Notes under the pieces: generated by a model
Told to the model about the DNA's origin: nothing
The model's input: the letters and a program-made list of their open reading frames with translations, nothing else
Database searches by the model: none
Part shown: positions 34,790 through 44,089 of the stretch, piece after piece
Numbering within the stretch: the stretch's first letter is position 1
Layout: the number at the start of each line of letters is the position of its first letter
Translations under genes and position numbers: made by a program
DNA from: Synanceia verrucosa
Lineage: Eukaryota; Chordata; Actinopteri; Perciformes; Synanceiidae
DNA: 64,000 nt
NCBI GenBank assembly: GCA_029721515.1
Contig: CM056554.1
Coordinates: 25,825,256-25,889,255, forward strand
Reading direction: 5' to 3'

Positions 34790-35756
34790 CAAGACATGAT
34801 CTGGATGTTGGGAATATAGCAGGGGTCACTCATCGTATAGAACTAGAGCCACATGTACCATTCAAAGAACTAACCAGGCGTGTTTCACCAGCAGACTTTA
34901 ATGATCTAAAAAGGTATCTTCAAGACCTCTGGGCTGCAGGCATTATAGAGGAATCACATAGTCCCTACGTCTCTCCAATTGTTCTTGTTCGAAAAAAAAT
35001 GGAGAGTTGCGAATGGTGGTAGATTACCGCAGACTGAATAACCTGACTAAAAAAGATGCCTACCCACTGCCTCGGATAGAGGAGACATTCACCCTGCTGT
35101 CTGGCTCAAGATGGTTTACTGTCCTGTACCTTAAGAGTGGCTATTACCAGCTGGAAGTGGAGCCAGCTGATAGACCAAAGACAGCATTCACAACCCCATT
35201 TGGCACGTGGTAATTCAGGAGGATGCCACAGGGTTTGACCAACTCCCCAGCAACCTTCCAGCGAACTATGGAGAAAGTGATGGAAGGTATTAACCTTCAG
35301 GAAGTTGTTGCCTTCCTCGACGACCTCATAATATTCTCCAACTCTCTAGAGGAACATGAAGAACGACTAATGAAAGTTCTCAAACACATTGCTGATTTTG
35401 GTCTCAAACTGTCCCCCTCCAAATGCAAGTTTTTTCAGACCTCAGTAAGATACCTAGGCCATGTGATATCAGCCCAGGGTATTCAGACTGACCCCGAAAA
35501 AGTTGCCGCAGTAAAAGAATGGCCTCGGCCTCAAACCGCCAAAGAGCTCCGATCATTTCTAGGTTTCACGGGGTATTATCGGCGCTTTGTCAGGGATTAT
35601 GCCAAAATCGTCAGGCCTTCAAATGATTTATTGAAAGGAAATCTAGCCCCCAGGCGCAAAGGCGCTAATCATTGGCTACGAAAACAGTCACACCCACTTG
35701 GGGCAGAATGGACACCTGCAGCCAGGCAGCATTCGATCTCATCATTGAGATATTAA
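34790..35756 (+). pseudogene. element B reverse transcriptase, inactivated
   Basis: RT fingers and palm are clear: SPIVLVRKK, MVVDYRRLNNLT, PLPRIEE, PQGLTNSPATFQRTM and the catalytic FLDDLIIFS (35313-35336, Asp pair intact). Motif A reads VLYLKSGYYQ, with Tyr (TAC, 35127-35129) where the first catalytic Asp is expected. A stop TAA lies at 35211-35213, frameshifts lie near 34995 and at 35712. The thumb region follows (ELRSFLGFTGYYRRFV). The element could not copy itself. Confidence 0.9.
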
Positions 35757-37516
35757 CATCAGCCCTTGTGCTTGCTTTTTCTAACTGGCAGCTTCCATAT
35801 TTGCTCCATACTGACGCCAGTATGACTGGTTTAGGTGCAGCCCTCTACCAGGTCCAAGATGGTCAGGCTCGGGTTGTAGCTTATGCTAGTCACGGCCTCT
35901 CCAAAAGTGAGAAAAACTACCCCGTGCATAAGTTAGAATTCTTAGCCCTCAAATGGGCAGTGAGTGAAAAATTTCATGACTTTTTGTATGGGGCTAGCTT
36001 CACAATACTGATGGATAATAACCCTTTAACTTATGTGTTGACGAGTGCAAAACTAGATGCCACAAGCCACAGGTGGCTTGCTGCCCTGTCACTATACAAT
36101 TTTGACATTCGTTACAAATGTGGGCAGCAGAACATTGATGCCGATGGGCTCTCAAGGAGACCTCATGAAATGTCCCAAGAAGATGAGGAGTCTCAAGAGA
36201 TGGACAGGAGAATCTCCAGTATGATGGATCGTGTCACCCTGGCGCCTGACGATTTCAATGTCTTGGATGAGGAGACAGTTCACACTCTTTGTATGCGCCA
36301 CAATGTCTATATGCACACAGTTCCACAAAATGAACAGGATGCTGATGGTGGGATACCAGCAGTTGAGACCCTGCTATGTGATGAAAGCACTGTCCCTGAT
36401 GATCTGGAAGACCCAATTCTAGGGCCAGGTCACTCTGCTTTGCCGGAACTGTCTATGGAAGACTGGCATAGGCTGCAAAGGGAAGACGCCTCCCTGGCGC
36501 GAGTGATTCAAACATTAGAAAGTGAGACAGATGTTGAGACAGTAGACAAAAAGTCTGAGGACCCAGAAGTAGCTCTCCTTTTGAGGGAGAGTCCAAAGTT
36601 ACTTTTGGCAGATGGTGTATTGTTCCGTAAAGTTTTCAGTCAAAGAGCTGAAGCTTTTCATCAGCTTGTCATGCCCAGTAGCCACAGAGATAGAGCTTTT
36701 CAAGGCGTTCATGATGAAGTAGGCCATATGGGCATTGAAAGAACACTAGAACTAGCAAGAGCCCGGTTCTTCTGGCCAAAAATGGCAAAGTACATTGAAA
36801 CTAAGTGTAAAAACTGTGAAAGATGTGTGAGGCGTAAAGCTAGAGTTCAAAAGGCATCCAAACTGGTAAACATCAAGGTCAGTGGTCCCTTAGAATTAGT
36901 TTGCATTGATTTTTTGACACTAGAACCTGACACAAGAGACACCAGGAACATACTAGTAGCAACTGATCACTATACAAAATACGCACAGGCGTATCCCACA
37001 AGAGATCAGACAGCAAAGACTGTTGCCACAGTGTTATGGAAGAACTTTATTAGTCATTATGCCTTCCCTCGCAGACTGCATAGTGATCAGGGAGCATGCT
37101 TTGAGTCAGAACTTGTAGCAGAACTTTGTAAGCACGCTGGAATCTCAAAATGTCGCACAACTCCCTACCACCCGAGAGGGAATCCGGTGGAAAGATTTAA
37201 TAGGACGTTGCTGGATCTGGGAATGCTGGAGGAGAAAAAGAAAGAGGAATGGAGGAAATAAGTCAGGCCCCTTGTACATGCCTATAATTGTACTAAGCAT
37301 GATGTGACTAAAGAAGCCCCTTTTCTTCTCATGTTTGGAAGGGAGCCACGCCTTCCCATTGACCTCTGCTTTGGCATCAGCCCTCCAGGCTACAATTCCA
37401 AAACACACTCGCAGTATGTGCGAGACCTAAAGAAAAGACTAAGACATGCATACGAGCAAGCGTCAAGAAATGCAGAAAAAAAGGCAGTTGTTGAACAAAA
37501 GACGCTGGGATGCTAA
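35672..37516 (+). pseudogene. element B RNase H and integrase
   Basis: RNase H shows LLHTDASMTGLGAALY, HKLEFLALKWAV, TILMDNNPLTYVL and NIDADGLSR, so its acidic set is intact. After a long acidic spacer, integrase shows the HHCC zinc module (HDEVGHMG ... CKNCERC) and a DDE core: CIDFLTLEP, HSDQGACFES and the Glu in GNPVERFNRTL. A TAA at 37259-37261 interrupts the frame, which resumes as VRPLVHAYNCTKH and ends at 37516. Gene order is the standard RT-RH-IN of Ty3/gypsy. Confidence 0.9.
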
Positions 37517-37555
37517 AGTGACTGCCTGTGGCTGTGACACCTGCGGAGGGGAATG

Positions 37556-37735
37556 ATGCAGATGGTTCATCTTTTGTGAATCCTGAACTTCCTGAACAGA
37601 CTGTATCTCAGGTTGAACACTCTCTGAATCCTGAACTTCTAGAACAGACTGTATCTCAGGTTGAACACTCTCTGAATCCTGAACTTCTAGAACAGACTGT
37701 ATCTCAGGTTGCACACTCTCTGAATCCTGAAGCCC
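37556..37735 (+). repeat. 48-bp tandem repeat, 16-residue unit
   Basis: Three to four units encode EQTVSQVEHSLNPELL. The period is a multiple of three, so it is compatible with a coding tail of pol. It sits between integrase and the 3' LTR, where some elements have an extra frame, but no envelope signature is seen. Confidence 0.85.
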
Positions 37736-37872
37736 CTGAATTTATTTCAGAACAGACTGAGTTATCAGACAATGATACAGAGGTTAGTCCTATTCCTGCA
37801 CAAGTTAGGGCGCAGAGACGAAGGGTACCACCAGCTTACCTTAGCGACTACCAAGTAGGAAATAGAGCACAT

Positions 37873-38659
37873 TGTAAACATCACAGGGTATGTCCCCCCA
37901 CACAGCAAACACTGTTGCTGTGTGGGGGAAGGGTGTGGTTGCTGCAGGTGTGTAGCTGCAGCCACATGTGGGGTACAGAGGTTCCACCAAGAGCGATTCA
38001 TACAGTGATGTTCTTCCATGCTAGCTACCAGAGGGGAACAGGTGCTATCTGCGACTGTGGACTTGAGGGGTTACAGAGAGAGAGACTGCTGATCTGCTGA
38101 CGTGCGGTGGCCGAGTGACCTGCAAAGAAGGACGTTCGCTGCCCGTCGTCTTCCCTTCCCGTCGGCCTTTGACCGTTGCCCAGGCAACCACACAAAAACA
38201 TTACTCCAGTCCCCTACACATACACATACACGCACATAAATGAAAGAGCGGTCTATTTTTTTTCCTTTCTTTTTGCTGGCCAGCACTTTATTTTTTTTTG
38301 CAAAGACAATTTAGAGACTTTTCTAAAAGACTGAAAGGTGGTTTTTCCCTTTCCTTTTCTTTTATTTGTTTATGAAAGAAATACCCATTTCCAAAGTGGG
38401 AGATTTTAGGTTCAATTGATTTCATATATATATATAAAAAAAAGGGTGAATGTTTTTTCATCTAAGTACTGTTTTTTTTGTTTCCTGAAATACTGATACT
38501 CTTTGAAATTTGAGTAATTTGAGTTGTTTTGAGTACTGTGTGTTGATGTGGTGACAAGATGAGGTGATAAGCATTTCAGTCCCAGAAAATGTACAAATAA
38601 ATCCTGGGTTGATAGTAAACTGCTATCAGGACTCTGAGTGATTCTACTTCTTGGTTACA
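37873..38659 (+). repeat. 3' LTR of element B
   Basis: 37951-38659 matches the two halves of the 5' LTR. The left limit is uncertain: TGTAAAC at 37873 is proposed by analogy with the TGTAACC start of the 5' copy, but the first ~75 bp differ and contain a hairpin (CCCCCACACAGC ... GCTGTGTGGGGG, 37894-37929). The TATA-like run has two extra TA units compared with the 5' LTR. The LTR ends GGTTACA at 38659. Confidence 0.8.
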
Positions 38660-38973
38660 CTTTCAGGGTGCAGAGGAATCTGCCAAAATCCAGAGGCTGC
38701 ATCAAGTGAGGTGAATGTCGTTGCACCACTGAGTTTTGCTGTAATTTCCTCTGCAGTAGGCAGGATGTTTTTCGCTCTCCTTACAGCTTCGTTCAACCTC
38801 TTTAAATCCACACAGATGCGCACCTTTCCATTCTTCCTCGGAACAGGCACCATAGATGCACACCAGTCCGCTGGTTCTGTAACTGGCTCTATGATTTCAT
38901 TCTCCTCCATTCGCTTTAGTTTCTCCTGAACTTTTTGCATCAGAGGTAAAGGAACTCGGTGAGTGGCATGCAC
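38660..38973 (-). pseudogene. element A reverse transcriptase, first part
   Basis: The minus strand encodes LKRMEENEIIEPVTEPADWC, MVPVPRKNGKVRICVDLKRLN and motif A FTSLDAASGFWQIPL with its Asp intact. It then breaks at the LTR of element B after LHPE. The continuation is at 29737 downward. Start-side frame changes separate it from protease. Confidence 0.9.
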
Positions 38974-38976
38974 TGA

Positions 38977-39366
38977 CTATGGCTGAGCGTTCTCCTTTAA
39001 CTTGATCTTGACCGGATCTGTTTTAACAGTCCCATGCTCACCAAACGCCTTGTGAAATTCCTCAATGCGCTTCACCAGTCCCATCATGGTTGCAGTGTCT
39101 CTGCTGAGCAGGCTGTTTGCTGTCTGTCCACCGATGACATACACTGGGAAGGAGTAGGGCTTGCCTTTGTATTCGACGTTGGCCGTGAATTTCCCCAGAC
39201 AGTCCCACTGACCACCAGGGCTGCACAATGTGATGTTGGCGGGTTCTAATTTCTTCTCTGGGACTAATTTGTTGAATGTCTCCACTCCCATTATGTTTGT
39301 GTCGGCGCCAGTGTCTTGAATTTGACCAGCATTGCGTTGTAAACTGTACTGTCCATAGTTCATCAT
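38977..39366 (-). pseudogene. element A protease
   Basis: IQDTGADTNIMGVETFNKL contains the DTG active site of a retroviral-type aspartic protease. Downstream GGQTANSLLSRDTATMMGLV is also typical. The frame runs into the region before RT (VKIKLKENAQP) and ends at a stop at 38977. Confidence 0.85.
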
Positions 39367-40322
39367 TTTTCTTTGTGTTTGTCACTGCGCCCAGGAAGAA
39401 TTGTGTCTCCTCTGCCTCCTCAGTTATTTCTCTAACTGCTTTGCTGCTACATTTCCTTTCCCAGTGGCCCATTTTCCAGCAATTGTTACATTTAGAATTC
39501 TTAGCTGGGCACATTTCAGGATCTTTGTGTCTCAGTTTTCCACATCTGCCACATTTTGGATCTCCTTTCTGTCCGTTTTCTTTCCATTTGGGCTGCCATC
39601 TTGGCTTTCCTTTGTCTGCTGCTTTCCCGCGTATCTCCTGCACTGACATGCATGCTTCCCCCTTGTTGCTGGTGCGCCTGCAATGCCACCTCTTCTGACG
39701 GGAGTACGGTTTGCACCGTGTCGGCAAGTGTAAGTGTTATTGCACGAGTCTATTTATGGTGCATGAGTCTATTTGTTTATGGCATATGATTCTACTTGTT
39801 TATGGCACGTGTCTATTTGTTTATTACAAATGAGTCTATTAATGGCACGAGTCTATTTAGTTATTGCACATGAGTCTATTTGTTTATGGCACATGAGTCT
39901 AGACTCCAACTGCAGCTTATGTGATAGTTCTCACGAATGTGTTCCTCTCTGTATGCACCGAAGTCAGTGTTCAGACATCTCGTACAGCGTTCTGATAAAC
40001 ATTTCAGCCTTTTCCTCGGGCCGCTGCGATCTTTGGTAGAAGCAAGCATGCTCGTGAATCACGTTTCGCTTGGGGAAGAAGTACTCATGGTATTTTTCTA
40101 ATACTGTATCAAAGTCCTCCTCGCCTCCCATCTCATCGAAAGTGAACGACTTGAAAATGTTCTCAGCTTCAGAGCCCATAGCATCAGTGAACTGACCTGT
40201 ACTTCCCCGTCTTCTTTGTACAATTTTGTAGCCATACGATACCGCTGAAAACGTTGCCTCCAGTCAGCCCACTCCTTCCGACGATCAAATCTGAAATTCT
40301 CCGGTGGATTAAACTTGGCCAT
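39367..40322 (-). pseudogene. element A Gag, interrupted
   Basis: The ATG at 40322 starts MAKFNPPENFRFDRRKEWADW, only ~20 bases after the primer site. The capsid-like part continues in shifted frames to about 39905, is interrupted by a ~170-bp minisatellite (39736-39905), and resumes with LADTVQTVLPSEEV. Two zinc knuckles follow (CGRCGKLRHKDPEMC and CNNCWKMGHWERKC). At least two frameshifts are visible (about 40190, 39985). Confidence 0.85.
39736..39905. repeat. ~23-bp minisatellite inserted in gag of element A
   Basis: Units like GAGTCTATTTGTTTATGGCA, the same family as the larger array at 40720-41300. It lies exactly between two recognisable gag segments and is therefore foreign to the element. 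Confidence 0.8.
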
Positions 40323-40341
40323 CTTCCAAACAAAGCAAGGT

Positions 40342-40359
40342 GTCCGTCTTCTGACACCA
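40342..40359 (-). other. element A primer binding site, tRNA-Leu-like
   Basis: Minus strand TGGTGTCAGAAGACGGAC directly follows the LTR end. Its first nine bases match the complement of a tRNA-Leu 3' end; the rest is degenerate. Confidence 0.6.
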
Positions 40360-40573
40360 TGTAAATACTCGAAATGTCCACATGAGTGTATGCCACAGAG
40401 GATTATTATATTGTTAAATTAACAGGGACATGTACAAACACAACTTACTCTCCGACAGCTAACTTTCCAACTAAACTTGGTCATGCGCACTGGACTACAT
40501 ATGCGCAGTGGTGCCGGATTCTCTTAAAGATGTACTACACCATTTACATATATGTAATCACATTATATTCACA
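40360..40573 (-). repeat. 5' LTR of element A (214 bp)
   Basis: On the minus strand it starts TGTGAATA and ends TATTTACA, near-perfect inverted termini. The primer site abuts it on the inside. On the outside it abuts the interior of a SINE (40574), suggesting A inserted into that SINE. The partner LTR is missing. Confidence 0.7.
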
Positions 40574-40675
40574 CACCCTAAGACAGCTGGGATAGGCTCC
40601 AGCCCCCCCACGACCTATGTGAGGATAAGAGGTAGAAAATGGATGGATGGATAGATGGATGGATGGATGGAAAAT
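40574..40675 (+). repeat. SINE 3' end with GATG microsatellite
   Basis: Starts at the SINE-internal CACCCTAAGACAGCTGGGAT, runs through GGATAAGAGGTAGAAAATGG and ends in (GATG)n. The 5' part is absent and element A begins at its broken edge. Confidence 0.85.
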
Positions 40676-40719
40676 AAAATAGCAGTGTAAATATTTCTGT
40701 GTAAAAAAGGTAAATGAGT

Positions 40720-41300
40720 CAATGTTTATTGCACATGGGTCTATTTGCTCATTGCACGTGAGTATTTTTCTTTATGGTACATGAGTCTCTTTGTTTATGG
40801 CACATGGGTTAGGGTATATGAGCCTGTTTATGGTACATGAGTCTGTTTATGGCATATGGTTCTATTTGGTTATTGCACATGAGTCTATTTATGGTGCATG
40901 AGTCTATTTGTTTATGGCATATGATTCTATTTGTTTATGGCACATGGTTATATTTGTCTATTGCATATAAGTCTATTTGTTTATTGCACACAAGTCTATT
41001 TGTTTATAGTACACGAGTCTGTTTATGGCACATGAGCCTATTTGTTTATGGTACATGAGTCTATTTGTTTATGGCACATGAGTCTGTTTATTACACAAGT
41101 CTATTTATTACACATGAGCATATTTATGGCACAAGTCCATTTGTTTATGGAATATGAGTCTACTTGTTTATGGCACATGAGTCTGTGGCACATGAGTCTA
41201 TTTGTTTATTGCACATGAGTCTATTTGTTTATTGCACATGAGTCTATTAATGGCACTAGTCTATTTGTTTATTGCGCATGAGTCTATTTGTAACAGGAGT
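40720..41300. repeat. ~23-bp minisatellite, irregular
   Basis: Degenerate units of the form CATGAGTCTATTTGTTTATGG, with shorter and longer variants, fill this stretch. Related units are inserted in gag of element A (39736-39905). Long open frames read through it (YGTWLYLSIAY style) are low complexity and not genes. Confidence 0.85.
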
Positions 41301-42715
41301 TTGTTGTAAAATCTGACACCATAAAATGGATCAAACATCCATTTAGTCCACCCAGCGGTGCACAGTGTATACTCCTAGACTAACCTCCTGTTTTCATTGT
41401 CAAGTTTGAAGAAGAGCTTGTTTCGGAAAATCCCAAACTTGGTGTGGTTTTACCCACAAGCCGATCACCTGATGGAAGTTTAAAAGAACGCCACATACAA
41501 TCCACACATGAATCTGAACCTTTCAAACTGATGAAGTGCCAGTGAAGCAGCAGGCGAGGGCATTAAAAGCTGAAACGAGGCCGTCGTCAGCAGTCAACAG
41601 CCTGCCGTAGATTATTCCTGTCATTGTTATTATCTCTGATTGCATATCGCCATATGTTTCTGGCAATAATTCCATCATTCATTCCAAATAATGATCATCA
41701 GTCTGTTGATTTGAAAGCCGACGCTCAGCTTTGCCACTTCAGTATGATTTGATTGAATGGTTTAAACAGGAGCTTTGTATTCTGTTCACAGGTTCAAGAC
41801 ACTTCAGGTTCCTTACATGGACACAGCTGTTTATATCACAGTGGCACATGTATGATGATCGGAGCGTGGAGACAGCATGCGCAGATGGTGTAAATTATGT
41901 CATAGGGATCAGGACAGAAAGTATTTATTGCTGGACAAATCCAGTGCAAATGAGATGTCCCTGTTATTGCTGATGTAACTTTCAGTTTGGAGGGTTCAGG
42001 TTTTGAATCTGTACGGTGAGACCCCATTGGATTTATAGTCCAACTCCTTAAACAGTTTTCTGTCCATCTCTATGATGCTCATGGCCCACTTGAGGCTCCA
42101 ATGATGGGAAACATGAGCATCACCGACAGCTGGTACTTAAATAAAAATGTAGTTTGTTCGACAACTCCTAAAGGCAAACATGGAAAGGGAAGGAAGGGGC
42201 TTTAAATTTGCCACTTGGTATGTGTTTATTCATGTCTAGTATACTTTTATAGTACTAGTATGTGGATTCCTTACTCAGATTAATACAAACATGGATGCAG
42301 TATCTTCTCATTCTCTTTACTCAGTAATCCTCCAGACACAAGTCATCAAACACAGAACATAGAAGCAGCAACATTCAAACACAATTGAGCACCTGAGTGC
42401 TTGCTCCAGTACGTCACAGTATGGACAGTCTGTACGACTGTTAAAGTGGGATTACTTGTTGTGAATTTTCTTCACTCTTCAAGCAAATTTATAGTTAATA
42501 GAGAAAGAAGTGTTAAATCCCTGTGAGCAGGGACCCAACCTGCATGAGGAGAAATCATGACTGATAGCGGCACAATCCAGAAGTGTTTCCAGAAAGTTTC
42601 TGTATTTCTTTGCCCTTGAGGAAAGACACTCCACATTACACGTAAATGAAACTGCTTGCCATTAATTACACTTAGCAAATGAGATTATCCACAGCTGTCA
42701 AACCAGGCACACACA

Positions 42716-42760
<45 letters not shown>

Positions 42761-43956
42761 CGGACAGCTTCCCTCCCGCCATGCCTAATTTCATTATTCT
42801 ATTAAATAAGGTTCATTAATGGCGGCTGCACTGAGAAACTTCTCTTCTCAGGTTTGATAAACACAAGCACTGTGGAATATGGCTCTATTCTCTCTTGTCC
42901 AGCACATCATAACCTTTTGCCTGAACTGCTAATTATTAATCAGCATTTTGCAATATGTGTAACATAAGGGGGCAAAAGGTAAAAGAGGATATAAATGGAA
43001 TAAAACTGTCATGGTCGACACAAACTGGGAAAATGATAATTATTAAATAATTCCAAAGAATTTTTAAAGAATTTTTCTTAGTTTGGTCTTCTCAGAGCAA
43101 ACTGAGATGAAGAGTCAAAAATGATGCGTGGGAATGCTGATAGTTGAAGCTACGCTGCTAATGCTAAATTTTAGCTGAATATTTTAAAAAGTATAAAGAG
43201 TTGAAATGAGAAAAGATATAGCACACATGTCCTGAAAAAGCTGAATAGTTTGATAGTTGAATGGTTTCTGTAGCTGAAAGTATGCTGAAGTCGTTAAAGT
43301 CCAAAAAATGTACAGAAGAAATAGTTGTTGTTGTTGTTTAGATGTGAATGAAACGTTCAGTGAACGAATCGCTGCAGCTTCCTGCTAGAATCACTCGTTC
43401 GGTCAGTGAGTTGCCCCTCCCCTCCTATGCATGGTGTCGTGGAAAATATTGAACAGTCAATGATGAAAGAATGGATGCACCTAGGAGCCTCCCGCGGTTG
43501 ATTAAAGAAGTAAAATTTATTGAGGATTCTGATATATCAGGAGGAATATGAACTTTGTCATGGACAACCGTACAGCTGCCAGAGTTTGCCACATATTCCT
43601 ACCTTCCCCTATGGTGCTCAGCCTTATAAACTAACACCCAGTTAAGTCCAAGTATATTACCATACATTACTCTAGAGTAGCGTTACAGTCAGGACATGCT
43701 CATTCTAAGCTCTGAACTAACAGTGGTGCCTGTTGTCTTGCTGACGCTCAGGCATTGGCCTTATCAAAGGGCCAACGCTGGCAGACTACTCTGACCTTGG
43801 TTACCTAGTCAACTTAGAGATAACTAGCCAATCTGTTTTCCTTGAGACACTGTGCTTCAAACCTGCATTCATCATCCAGTTTAAAGATTTAGTGCTGTAA
43901 ATGAAACAACACTAGCTCACCCTAGGAACCCCTAAATTTAGAAAAAATCCATAACA
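41301..43956. other. intergenic with CA microsatellite
   Basis: A (CA)n microsatellite of ~50 bp lies at 42709-42760. No gene, RNA or mobile element is otherwise supported. Confidence 0.45.
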
Positions 43957-44089
43957 CATGGGGATTAGGTTAATTGGTTAATTTAAATAGAGCGTAGGTG
44001 TGAATGTGAGTGTGAGTGGTTGTCTGTCTCTATGTGTCCTGTGATGAACTGGAGACTTGTCCAGGGTGTACCCTGCCTTTCACCCTAAA
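43957..44089 (+). repeat. SINE, middle fragment
   Basis: Runs from ATGGGGATTAGGTTAATTGG to TTTCACCCTAA and then stops abruptly at the end of the CEP128-like retrocopy. The 5' head and 3' tail are missing. Confidence 0.85.

Larger units (their letters stand above)
29738..38659 (+). mobile_element. Ty3/gypsy element B with PNMA-type gag
   Basis: This 8.9-kb LTR retrotransposon has inverted termini TGTAACC (29738) and GGTTACA (38659) and a 4-bp target duplication CTTT (29734-29737, 38660-38663). Order: 5' LTR, tRNA-Lys-type primer site, gag, protease, spacer, RT, RNase H, integrase, C-terminal 48-bp repeats, 3' LTR. No envelope gene is seen. Three nonsense codons and several frameshifts break pol, and the motif A Asp of RT is Tyr. 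The LTR right parts differ at about 14 sites in the first ~255 aligned bases, so it is not young. It inserted into element A. Confidence 0.9.
29069..40573 (-). mobile_element. Ty3/gypsy element A, 3'-truncated, split by element B
   Basis: Reading the minus strand from 40573: a 214-bp LTR, a tRNA-Leu-like primer site, gag with zinc knuckles, protease (DTGADTN), then reverse transcriptase to 38664. The RT gene is interrupted by element B (29738-38659) and resumes at 29737, ending inside RNase H at about 29069. The rest of RNase H, integrase and the second LTR are absent. A 170-bp minisatellite block also interrupts gag. The flanks of B join in frame once one CTTT is removed, which proves the order of insertion. 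Multiple stops and frameshifts make A dead. Confidence 0.88.

Noticed and set aside
39276..39698. 140-codon Cys/Phe/Leu-rich plus-strand frame
   Set aside because: Antisense of the zinc-knuckle part of gag in element A.
40837..41058. 73-codon Met/Tyr/Leu-rich frame
   Set aside because: Translation of the 23-bp minisatellite.
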